This document shows, in pieces, positions 10,730-22,008 of a DNA stretch of 64,000 bases. Below the pieces are notes generated by a model. That model did not search any database. It was not told the DNA's origin and saw only the letters and a program-made list of their open reading frames with translations. Position 1 is the stretch's first letter. The number at the start of each line of letters is the position of its first letter. Source of the DNA: Rhododendron vialii (taxonomy: Eukaryota; Streptophyta; Magnoliopsida; Ericales; Ericaceae); contig NC_080559.1 of the NCBI RefSeq assembly GCF_030253575.1, positions 34,715,501-34,779,500 on the forward strand. Direction: 5' to 3'. Both the position numbers and the translations under genes were made by a program.

Positions 10730-10885
10730 TACAGGGAGACAGAGTGAGAGAGAAGGGTTGTTGATGTTTGAAGAGGAATCATCGGCTCAGATGAACTCCG
10801 AAGAGAGATGATCATCTTGATTGCAGAGAGGACAACCACCCTTTGAAATATCCCCAATCTCTCTGCTTGGAGCCTCATTCTCAGT
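10409..10885 (-). ncRNA. Structured non-coding RNA repeat, copy E
   Basis: The most isolated copy, 3.5 kb from copy D. Hairpin 1 is at 10,823-10,866 (GCAGAGAG opposite CTCTCTGC). The second stem has changed to CTC-TCTTC-GGAG plus flanking GATGAT/ATCATC pairs (about 10,791-10,818). A CA/GT microsatellite (10,698-10,725) separates the two blocks. The distal block has GGCTGTGATGATAGA, TTTCATGGCGGGGC and GGTTGCAGCCATGGCGG. A TATAAAAT box lies upstream on the minus side at 11,027-11,034. Frames on either strand are not those of the other copies. Confidence 0.42.
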
Positions 10886-11026
10886 CTTCAAAATTAGTAC
10901 TGAAGAACATTTACTATCTGAAGAGTCAAATGAAGAAGATGTTCTTAAACAGAATTAGGGCTGGAGATGCTCTGAAGCCTCTCTCTCTCTATCCCTCACT
11001 ATCCGCACAACCAAAAGCCTCTTCTT

Positions 11027-11034
11027 ATTTTATA
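11027..11034 (-). promoter_or_regulatory. TATA box for RNA repeat copy E
   Basis: TATAAAAT on the minus strand within GAGTATAAAATAAG. A start near 11,000 would give a leader of roughly 115 nt, rich in GA, before the conserved block. Confidence 0.4.
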
Positions 11035-11059
11035 CTCCTACCAAATTTCACTTTCTTCC

Positions 11060-12043
11060 TCCATTTACAGCTTATTTACATCTTGTGAGCACCCACATTT
11101 GACTCTTAAACATTTTCAGCCCCGTTTGCTAACGGAATATAAAAGACGGATATGTTCGCCCCGTATAAGAATATCCGAAGTACTTCTATCCAAAACGGAC
11201 ATTATATACAAATAGAGAATTATTTGACGTAATTAATTATTATTATTATTATCTTGTCATAAGCAATTACTAGTTACTAACGAAAACTATATGTAACAAG
11301 AGGATTAAGCAAGAACCCTCTCATCCCAAAAAAAACAAAAAACGAAATTAAAAATTTCCTAACTAGATGCAATTGTTTCAAGTTATATCCTACCCGTTAA
11401 ATACAAAATGGGAACAAAGGATAGTAACCCATGAGGTAATTTAGCGATGCACAAAAGATCAATTAAATCATTCTTCATCTTCTTTTGTTTCTTTCCCATT
11501 CTCAGAGGGAGAATTTCCCCACAGGCTTGACAAGTCAAAGAATCAAGGCGACACGGTGGAAAATCCACAATGACAAATGAAAAGGCAGAAAATCAGCACT
11601 GCGATATTTGCGAGCTATTTTTGAGTTTTATAAGTATCTGCGTGTGCGTTTTTAGTTTCTAAGTGAAAACATAACACACATCCGCAAGAGCAAACAAGTA
11701 TCAATGTATCCGTAAAACAATATTATGGAGGCAGCACTTCTGTGATGGGAGCACGGACGTGCTATTTTTTTACATAAGAGCAAGCGCTCAATCTCATTTG
11801 CACTCTTAATCGCAAATAAATGGTAATAATACAACGCTTAAAACTAAGGGAAAATAAAGCTCATTATAGAACTCACTGCTGATGTCAAAAAGGCAAAGGT
11901 TGTGTTAAAAAGCAGATTTGATATGGCAAAATTTTTTTTTTTACAAGGCACTGATGCGAGAAAGTATGGGGGAAAATGGTGAAGAAATTGCGTAGCACTA
12001 GCAACTTCAAAGAATGGACAGGACTGATGCTGATGGGATGAAT
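11060..12043. other. Intergenic, 3' flank of the metallophosphoesterase-like gene
   Basis: AT-rich, no gene recognised. The part next to 12,043 should hold the 3' untranslated region of the minus-strand gene that ends there. Confidence 0.4.
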
Positions 12044-15000
12044 TTACATGAACTCCTTACCCTGTTGTTGGAGTACAATTTTGTGCACAATTTCCCCCGT
12101 CAAGGAAATGAAATAGGTCACCTGTCGTACAAAGCAGAAAATACAAATGCATCAGTTAACGCGAAAAATGCATCCATATTTAAACGTGGAACAATATGAT
12201 ACCCACCATCTCTAGGGAGCTCACTCTGTGGAGAAGGAACCCGGTACCTTTTTCTCTGCAAACCCCGAAGAGAGGCAAAGAGTAAGCAAGATGTAAGTGC
12301 ACGTTCGCTCTCTATTGAAGAATCACACCAGAAATAAGGGATTCAGCCTTCAGGTAATCACCTGTGGGAAACCAGTCTTTGGTTGATAGGGGTAAAATCA
12401 AGCCCTTTGTCGAGTCTAGCATAAGCCTGGCCGCTCAAGTATGCATTCTGAAAAGAAGATGCAAACTCATCTCATTAAAGAGTGATGAGAAATTGAATTA
12501 TCTATCCACACGGAAACATTTTCAATCTGTTTTGAGCACTGAGCCAAATCAACATCATCATATGACTTCTACGAGTTCTCATATTTGTAGCCAAAGCGTT
12601 CTTTTTCACTTAGACAAGGTTCGATAACAATTCAGGACCTTGCAAGTTGCAAGAGTCAGCCACTTACCACTCCATGTTTATGGAATATGGTGTAGAGAGA
12701 GACAGGAACTTGTTTTGTCTCATTTTGCTCAATTGTTGTGTTACAAGCCTCCATTGGGTGGAATCCAACAACAATGCACCTGGATTGAGAAATGGAGGTG
12801 ATTAGTACTGAAAATGACTAGCCAGTAAACATGCTAACAATATGGAGATGCTTAGGAGGGGTGGATAAGGTTGAAGGAACCCTCCTTGAAAGCGTATTTT
12901 CTCATACTCGTTCTTCACATTACCATTTACCATTTAAAGCAAACAGAAACACCAACTCTTATGATAGCTTTCTATAAATGCCAAGTTTTCAAGGGACTTC
13001 ACTAAGGATCATAACCATCATATGGAAACAGTACAGGATACATTGATGCCGTTGAGGTGAAAATTATTCCTAGGTCTTTGTAATGAAGCCATATAGCACA
13101 TTCTGCCTTCAGCAAATAAACTATGAATTGCAAGTATGAAGCACTTGGATTCTACCAGTTACTGTTGCTTGCTTTTAGTATCCTTGTCAGCCAGTGTAGT
13201 TGATCTCTTCCTTTGCCACTTGGACGATCCTAAATCATGAACTTTTTCAAGTTTAATTCAAGTGAATAAGAATTGCAACACTATCACCCCAAAAGTCAAC
13301 AAGTATTTATCTCAAACAAAGCACTAATTTACAAGGAGGAAAAAAGACAAGTATGCATATTGAACATTAGAGGAGCGCCATGTGATATCAGTAAAATGCG
13401 TGCTAAGTTTTGAGTGGATCAAAAAATTCCAAAGTTTATCATAGGCCAACTGAAACGAATCGTAAAACTCAAGCTAAATAGGAAAGGGAAATAGAACACG
13501 AGTAATTCCTCAAAAAACATTATCCTATTGCAAAAGATCATCGGCAAATTTCTTATTATCACTTTTAGAGATTCTATCTTCCACCTTCAAGAGAAACTTT
13601 GAGAGTCCTTTTTTCCAAAAGTAAAGGAAAACGGTTTCTCTTTTTCTTCATATGAAACATGGCCACTTGTATATTAGACTCACTCATTTGACTGTGCACG
13701 TGATTGACTACTAGAAAATGATACCATTTGAGCCTAGCTTTCTCAACAAGACCATTGGTGAGATATTTGGCCTGTTAAGCCTTCAAGAAGCATTGGGCAG
13801 GGAGATCCTTCACCCCTTTGTTGGTTTGTCCTTTGTGCTAAATGGCAGACAGAGTTGCTAGACATAGAACTGCAGAATGAGGTAATTCATGGGTTTTCTC
13901 TGAAGCTTTGCACTGAGGGAAATTCAGCTCAGCACTGGACAGATTTTGTCGGGGAGGAGGAGGCGACTTGTGTTCATCAGTTGTCTTGAAGTAAGTTTGA
14001 GTAAATTGGCGGGAGGCCTTGATTTTAGGGATGCTAATGGATTGACTACAAAGACCATGGATCTGTGAGAAATCAAAGTCTGATTGCTGCAGTTGTATCG
14101 ACATTGAAGTAATGAAAGGTACTTCCCATTGTTTTGTAAAGAGAGCTTGCACCAGGGTAGCTCATAGAGTTGCTAAATATGCAGTGTCTAGTGATTCCAG
14201 ACTTCCAGTGTATGGCACTATGGTGGGATTCTCATGTCCCAGCTTGGTTATGAGACATTGCAAACCAAGATGTCTGTTCTGGATGGTTTCTAATAAAACC
14301 TTGTTTGTGTGATAACAAAAGGACTAGCTTTCTAATTGATAAATCCAAGGCATCGTTTATTTCATCAACTGCCCAGGTTATAGCTAGGTAGCAATGTAGG
14401 AGGCGAAAAGAGCATATGAGGAATTGATATCGGGCTATCCCCAAGGAAACAAACCATCGGTTTAGACCGCGTTCCAGCAAGGATGAGAAGTAAGAATATC
14501 ATGAACAAAGAGCAGATATCATGCTGATGCGGTTGTTTGTGGACTATGTGCGGTGAACAATTTAAAACAAGAAGATGCATATCAAACCATCCAAGGAGGG
14601 CATAGAAAAGCTCAAACAACAGCCAGACTTCTGCCAACTTAAACACAAGAGTGTTGGAAGGTAGAATGAAAACATGGACTTCACCATATCCTTATACATA
14701 GTTGACATAAATGAAATGTTAAATTGCACAGTACTACTACTAAGAAACACTGCATACTTGTAGCGAACCAGTATTCAGGGCAATGAGATCGAACGTTGCC
14801 CCGTGGGAAGTTTTCACCCGCTTGAGGAAATAATCTGATCCTTGCCTATCCAAAGCTGTAGTTGTGTACCTACAAGTTCAGGAGCAGACAATTAAGAGAC
14901 GGTATGGAAAAATCCCCATAAGTCATCAATTTCAGAGTACCCTTGTTGTTTCACAAATAAGAATATGAAGGTTCCCATATTTTGTGAAAGACAAAACAGA

Positions 15001-17698
15001 CCAATGTGAAGTAATATCCCAATATCTGTAACTGTTTCAGAGAGGAATTGTGTACCAGGGAACTTTCAGTGACTCAAAAGATCGTGTAGCCTGCAAGGAA
15101 AAAAATACGTAATATTGTTACTAATAATTGAGGTTAAAACAGTGGTAAACCCTTGAATCACACAATCCCTTCCCATGTCCAACTAATATGACTATAATTA
15201 TAAGAAGGTGCATAAAAATCATCAGATTAACCAAACAAAGTACGTACAAGGTCACTCCTACAAGTGAAAATTGTTGCCTTAAAATAAGCAATATTACAGG
15301 ATATTGGAAACAACATGAGAGATGAAATTGTACTTATTACCAGATTGAAGTAGTGGTGGAGTCAACTTCCCCTCAGTTTAACAATTTACATTCTCTATGA
15401 ACTTCAGAACTCGATATTTATGAGGAAACCAAATGGATGAGATTTTATGTACTGAAATGACTTCTAGCAAAAGAAATGGAGGTCAGAGCCCTTGTTCATT
15501 TTTCCAAATGAATATCACCATAAACAGGAAATGGTACTGTCTTAAAAGGGTTGCCAGAAAGCAAGTTTATAGGTGTCAACACTGCCATAAACTACCATGT
15601 TTATCCATTCTAAAGGGTACTAAAAAGTTATATTTCCAGAATTCTGAAAAGGAAGTGAAATCAACCATTTCCCACTGCAAAACCATGCCTAAGTCCTAAC
15701 TTAAATATTTTACTCCAAACAGTCAAGGGCAATAATCATTTCCATCACTTAAACCAAGTACGAGGCTATCATGAGTTATCAGATTACAGATAAAATTCAA
15801 AGGCTAGACCAATTTGATTTTTTGGGAAAAATCTGATGGAGTTCTTACATTCTGCATGAGTGGATCTTTCTCCCCAAGTTCACTAATGTCGACCACAAAC
15901 TCTGCCTTGCATATCTTTACCACCTTCTCCACCTTCATCAACAAAAGAAATTCGAATAAATGGGAAATTTACTTTGAAATAGCAAAGATCCAAAACCTCG
16001 TAAAAGTAAAGAACCAGTAGAACGCTTTAAGGCTTCACTGAGAAAGAACATTGGCAAAAGAAACTGATAAGGTGTTGCAGCCCAACCATAACAAATAAAA
16101 TGTGCCCCAAAGTACTGGGAAAATATGCTCTTCTCACAGAACGGGGTTGTGAATCATCACCAACCACAAGCAACACGCCAAAAACAGTTGGAAGGAAACT
16201 AAAAGGCCAAGAAGAAGGCTGAAAGGAACAGACTTTGAGGTTGTGAGAAATGTCAATATTCTCTTGAAACAAAAAGGAAACTAAAGAAGACGAATGTATG
16301 AGACAATCCCGAGTTATTGGTAATTAAATCTTTCTCAGTTGAGTTGAGTTGAATTGAAAGATTACAGCTTCAGCCAAGCAGAATAAGCAAAAATAAATAT
16401 AAAAATGTATACATTCCAATTCCAAACAAAAACTACGATGTCCATTAGCATTCAACTCCTACAGGCTAGGCTAGGCTAGACAAGCCAGACCCATCAACAA
16501 AAAGAATCTACATTCCATTTTAAATGCATACTGAAAGCAAGTTTTTACGGATCCGGATCTTCTGTGAGGATCTTGTGAGAGTTTTAATGAGAGGGAGCCA
16601 CTTATTAAGTCAAGACATCTAACGGTCCAGAACAAAGAAATTCTTCGAGCTCATAAAATTTGTTTAAAACGATGTCGTTTAATGAATTGTATCTCAAATG
16701 GTTACAACGCTCTTTCTTTAACGGAGTCACCTCCGTTAGTTCCCCCGTTTTGTGGGTGTTTTTCTTTTTCTTCTTTTTTCTAAGTTCTCCTTTTCTGTTC
16801 ATCTCCTCAAATCGTTCCAGCAAGTTCACCCCAAATTGATTCATCTGAGGTTGACAACTTCATGTTTCTATTGTTGTATTGACAGATTTCCTTCTCAATT
16901 GATAGAAATAGAACCAGATGACGAATTGTATGGCTCACCGCATCGAGGAGAGACTCTACAAGCCAAGCTCTGTTTTAGTCACTGTTATTCTTTGGACTTT
17001 GTGACTTGGTGATGGAATGGTGCATGTCTTCGTAGAAATTTATGAATTTTTAAGTGGATAAAAACTTTTGTTGGGTGAAATTTGGTGGATGGACATAGTT
17101 GTCCTGGTTGAGAACAAGGTTTTGGGCTGAAATGGGAACTGAAAACGAAGGAGAAGACTCAGATTTTCTGGCTCTTCTGGGTTCCGCCCATCTAAATGAC
17201 GTTGTTTGAGCACAAAATTGGAGCAACACACGTTTTCAAGTTTTGCACCGTTGGATATCTTGGCTTAATCAGTGGCACACCCTCTCATTAGAACCCTATC
17301 CTCACAGAGAGATCCTCACACACAGGATCAGGATCGGTTTTTACGGGCAAACAGAATCTCTCAACAAAAACAAACAAGGAGAAGGTAACCAACAGAACAG
17401 GGTCACATCACCAGCATTCAACAAATTGAGAGGAATTAAGCCAAACCCGCCAACAAGAATTCAAAGAAGTAAGTACTAGAAAGAAACTGACTTGTTTGAG
17501 AAGAAGGGTCTGTTCTTCAAGAGGCCTAAACCCTCCCCTGACACTGACGAAGTGAATATCAAGAGGTGGCCTGTCACTGCTCTTCTTCTGGTAAATGGGC
17601 TTCTGAGACTGAGGGCGGCCAATGTTTAGAACAAGAAAGAGACCAAAGCAGAGTGAGAGCTGTGTAATCAGAGTGACAACCCATGATTTTTTCTCCAT
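12044..17698 (-). CDS. Membrane-anchored metallophosphoesterase-like protein, degenerate active site
   Basis: Nine coding exons (minus): 17,698-17,492; 15,932-15,849; 15,090-15,056; 14,869-14,758; 13,229-13,156; 12,779-12,668; 12,447-12,362; 12,255-12,207; 12,121-12,044. Joined they give 278 aa with no remainder. The start MEKKSW is preferred to an in-frame ATG at 17,890 because a hydrophobic signal-anchor (residues about 8-26) follows it directly. The order of segments matches tartrate-resistant/purple acid phosphatases: LDIHFVSVRGG, FVVDISELGEKD, LKVPWYTTTALD, QLHWLTRILKAS, CIVVGFHPMEAC, HGVNAYLSGQAYARL. The usual metal motifs (GDW, GDN, GNH, GHY, GHDH) are replaced, so I infer no metal-dependent phosphatase activity. 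It is probably in the secretory pathway with the C-terminal domain in the lumen. No symbol recognised. The exon structure is firmer than the function. Confidence 0.82.
16545..17343. mobile_element. Inverted-repeat element in intron 1
   Basis: The two ends (about 16,545-16,650 and 17,238-17,343) are inverted copies of roughly 95-105 bp, sharing AATGAGAGGG and CACT(T/G)ATTAAG, with GATCCGGATC-like words at the tips. Terminal repeats this long suggest a Mutator-like non-autonomous element. It lies in the first intron of the metallophosphoesterase-like gene. Short frames inside (16,752-17,012 plus; 17,040-17,231 minus) were not recognised but could be captured pieces. Confidence 0.55.
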
Positions 17699-18448
17699 TT
17701 TTTCTCCAGCAAGATACAATCCGCAACTGGTGGATCTATGCCATTTCCAGAATGCTGCATGAGCTCTGCATGTTTTTTTCGAGGAAAAAAAGAAGAAGAA
17801 GAAGCTCTGTTTGTTTGGGCTGAAAATGTTTTCCCCAAATTGGTATTCAGATTTTTTGGTGTCTGATTTGAACAAAAAATGGGAAAACATATTTTATCTG
17901 TAAAACATTTTTCTCGAATTAGCATTTTACGGTTGTGATGGCCGTAAATCATTTTACGACACTGCATTGAGATACCGCTTCACCCATTACGGACAATTGA
18001 GTGCATGAATGAATGGCCACTAGGCATCAACTGAGGCTTTTGATTCTCTCCGTGGAAGTCTACATGGAAGGCCACCACCACTCATCGGCTTCCTCTCTCT
18101 CTCTCTCTCTTCATCAGCTTCCACTCTCTCTCTCTCTCTCTCTCTACAAGTCCATGATACCCAAGCATCTCTCTCCATGTATATATGAATATGTATGTAT
18201 TTTTGCCAGACACTTCGAAGCCCCCGCTCCGTGAGAAACGTTTTTGTCAAAACAAATGTACCAAACAGCCACAAATAAAATACGTCAAAACAAACCGAAG
18301 CCTAATTTACGGAAAAAATGTTTTTTGCATTTCTTTTTATCTTGTATACTCCCTTTCTAGGAGTAATTTTTAACAAAAATGATACACCCACCGCACCACT
18401 TACCACCTGTCACGTGGCGGTGGCTGCCACGTTAACACAGCAAAATTA

Positions 18449-18686
18449 GAGCAGTCGCATTGTAATAATCAAAATTTGCCACGTCAACTTTTGATTATTT
18501 ATTTAGAGGGTTGCTAAAGTTAGCAATGTGAAATTCCACATTGTTACTTTTGATTATTCAAATGCCTAAATTTAATTATTGATTAGGATGTTGCTAACTT
18601 TAATTATTATAATGTGAGTATTTTTTTAAGCACACATTGCTAATTTTAGCAATTTTTTGATTTTGATTATTACATTGTGGATGCTC
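18449..18686. mobile_element. Harbinger-type MITE
   Basis: Ends GAGCAGTCGCATTG and CATTGTGGATGCTC with TTA on both sides. The interior is rich in TTGATTATT and its complement. Ends of the same family occur in copies A and C of the RNA repeat. Confidence 0.65.
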
Positions 18687-19083
18687 TTAAAAAAAAAACA
18701 CCCAAATCTCCGATCTCTGCACCTTTTCTAATTAGGCTGCCATGTATCCTTTACAAAATCTCAGCCCTTCATTAATCCAAAGGTTAGTCCGGTTGGTGTT
18801 GCTCGCTACACAATTGACCGGGGCTATGTAAAAAAATATTTTTTTAGCTCCGGTGTGATTGACCTATCTTTGATCGAATCGGAAAAAAAATTTGTTGATA
18901 TGCTCGTAAGCTAGCCCGGACACTCATTGCCATCGAGGAAAAAAAAGGTCCTATAATGGATGGTTTGTAAGCATTCTTTCACTTTTCAGAATAATAATAG
19001 TAATAATAACGTTTTTGATCCAGTCTAGTCTGCATGCTCTGATACTTTTCGGAATTTCTAAAACTTTTTTGACTAGATAATTA

Positions 19084-19335
19084 CTTCCTTCGTCTCCATT
19101 AATTATAACTTTTTTTTTTTTGTCTCTTGTCCTATCTTAACCGGATAAAAAATTAATTATAACTTTTAATTGAGAATACTATTTATATGCAATATGGATC
19201 TTATTTGATAGATCTCAATAAGCTCTTTTAAATAATGTTTTCAAAATCACCTAAAAAATTATAAAATGAAAGATACAATCAATTGAAAAGTGGTACGAAC
19301 TCTCGAAAGAGACTAAGGAACGGAGACAGAGGGAA
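19084..19335. mobile_element. Stowaway-like MITE, diverged
   Basis: Ends CTTCCTTCGTCTCC and GGAGACAGAGGGA with TA-rich flanks and the inner word ATGGATCTTATTTGATA. Its close relative at 35,326-35,562 has the classic CTCCCTCCGTCCC end. Confidence 0.5.
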
Positions 19336-20534
19336 TATTTGGAAAATCACCACCATGTTCATTTTAGAATTTTGGATAATGAGTAGAGAGAGATAGAGAC
19401 AAAAATAAGAATAATAATTGAGAAAAAATTTATTAAAGGCCATGTACAAAGAAAAAGTCGAAAGGTCAAAATCCCAAAACGAACATGTTCAAGTTCCATG
19501 ACTTTTTGACTGCCATGCGGCCCATGCAGGAAGGTTAAAACCAGCAAACTCACAGTCATAGGAGTCAGATCCTGTCAAGTTTGGTCCTGACCAGTTTAGT
19601 CCATTTTTTTCATCTGAACAGTATTTGAACAGCTCAGATGAAAAAACATGAACCATACTTGACCGGATCCGACCCCATAGTCACAGGGTAAACCACTATT
19701 TTGTCTTATTTGATTAGTGAACCCCACTTGGTACCGGTAGGGTGGCCTTAATTTTCTTGGATTCTCGTAAATCAAATGGAAGGAAAATTATTCAATACTT
19801 TCAGTGTATACTTAACTCACTTTATTTATAATTTAAAAAAATACTAATTGGATTCACGTCACGTTTCAAATACATTTAGTTCGATTCACTCAAAAATTGA
19901 TCAACTTAATGAAAATAGACGCCGGGACACACGCTATGTGTGAGCAAGGCAAATTATGATAAAATAAGGCTATAAGCACATCAATTACTTTTGACCATTT
20001 GTTGTGCATATTTTTATTAGGTTTGTGCATATTTTATCAGAATTCGCCGTGCACACGCTTTGCGTGTGCCCCTGGCCTCTAGTAATTTATGAAGACACAA
20101 TGATGTATGTTACTAATAATTGACGACGGTATGAAACTAATTTTTTACGAAAATTCGAACTTCACACCCACGCTCACAATAGGAGTAGGCCCCACACACA
20201 CACACACACTAGGTGTGTAGTGTGTGCGGGCTCCATCCCTATTGTGAGTGGGGTTGTGTAATTGGATGTGTAAGTGGAATGATTGAATTTTGTATACTTT
20301 CAGTTTTTTTTTCAAAATGTTTAAAAATTAACTTAAAAGACGGAATTTTTTTTATCCCAGTCTCAGATTTTTTATCAACCCAAAAATTTAAAGGTTAAAA
20401 GGTTATCAAAATGTTTTAAAAGTTTACTAAACGACGGGTTTTTTTTTATCATCACAGCCTCAGTTTTAACCAAAGCTACACGACCTCAGATTTCACATAC
20501 GCCCCAAAACAGGAAGGGGAGAGAGAGAGAGAGA

Positions 20535-20576
<42 letters not shown>

Positions 20577-22008
20577 CAAAAAGGTATTGAAGTACAATGG
20601 CTTATGATTCATGCACAGCAGCTGTGCACAGCGGCCTTTTTCTCCCACCTCGGGTCGCGCAAAGATAATCGGAGCCGCTCATTTTGTTCAAAATATGTTG
20701 TATATTAGAATAGATACTTCACTTACAAAATGAATAATTTGAAGTCATCAAGTGAGAGTTTAAAGAATTGCTGCGATTTAGGTATTAAAAGCCATATGAG
20801 AAGAGTAACAAGATTAAATGAACTAAATTTTTTTTACTTAGTATCCATACCCATTGAATTGAATGAGCATAAAAAGATGAAAACAAAGAACCTTATGAAT
20901 TATTTTAGTTTCTTTTTAACAATCATGGTTCTCAACCAATTAAGACAAAACGATTCAAAGGCAATTTCTTTGAATCGTTTTCTACGACTATCTTCCTATT
21001 AGACCACGTGATCCACAACCAATCAAAAGACAAACTTCTAGTCGAATTAGGCCTAATATAATCACTTTACCAATATATTTGTGATTCAAAGGCATGAATA
21101 TATATACCTACATATTCTAGAAAATCATGACCAAATCAAAGCTATTCGATGGTACCATTTTGATTCTTGATTCAATTCACGGTTTGTCAACTATGCACAT
21201 TAACTATACGGGGATCAAGAATATTGGCAGATGAAAAGGAAAAGTTACTTTTTCTTGAAAAATCTCTCCGCAAATTCAAGATCAAAACACAGCCTTAACG
21301 ATTCTTTTCCAAAGAACATGCAAGGCATACAGTGCAGGAATTGCACCAAAAACTGGATACTATCAAATATCATTTAAAACTGGGTAAATGCAGGCTCATA
21401 GGGGACTGTTTTGAGGAATTATTGCTCTTTTCTTCTATTACTTTCTGTATCTACTGCTCCTTGTACCACAGCAAAGGAACATCAAACTAATGACAAAAAA
21501 CCTATCATACAATGAACAAACTCTAAAAAAACTGTGATACAGCATACAGAGGTAATCAAATAAACTACAGTATCAGTGTAAATCATTAATCTACATTTAC
21601 GTCAACGATTTCCCAACTCCGGAGCTAGGGTCTTCATCAAAAGATCTCTCCGAATCCCTGCTACCAACATTTGAAGCAGCCAGCGTTAATCGAATGCCTC
21701 ACCTCATGTATCGTCCGCCTTCACATTCAGGTCAGATACTGTTACTGGCAACCGTTTATGATCTCTTTAAATGAATACATGGAATAAATGTTACTGGTAG
21801 CTAAAAAAATACAAATCCTGTGCCACCATCCATTGCCGAAGCAATGTTACACTCCACGGTATATATACAATAGAGATAAGTGTATACGGCGGCGGCATGG
21901 TTACAAAGTCAAAATAACACTACAAATGGCATATTACACCATTGGGCATGAGGGGCGCTCAAAAGAGTGGCACAATACATAATGACAATCGACTGCTTGG
22001 TTTTCGAA

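Larger units (their letters stand above)
17699..21999. other. Intergenic: MITEs and microsatellites
   Basis: No gene recognised. It holds CT tracts (18,092-18,145), a Pack-MULE end (18,376-18,432), a Harbinger MITE (18,449-18,686), a Stowaway-like element (19,084-19,335), a palindrome near 19,566-19,680, a GA tract (20,518-20,573) and a fragment at 20,608-20,710 related to the MITE at 31,889. From about 21,600 the sequence is probably the 3' untranslated region of the FIP1 gene. Confidence 0.45.

Noticed and set aside
199..10885. ENOD40, SRP RNA, snoRNA or known microRNA precursor identity for the RNA repeats
   Set aside because: I could not find the ENOD40 peptide or its conserved box, a convincing C/D box pair, or any known mature microRNA sequence.
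13838..14152. 104-codon minus-strand frame in intron 4 of the metallophosphoesterase-like gene
   Set aside because: No recognisable motif, and the flanking exons join in frame without it.
17408..17890. Longer 160-codon frame starting at 17,890 for the metallophosphoesterase-like protein
   Set aside because: The extra 64 residues include a phenylalanine run and no family match. The ATG at 17,698 directly precedes the signal-anchor.
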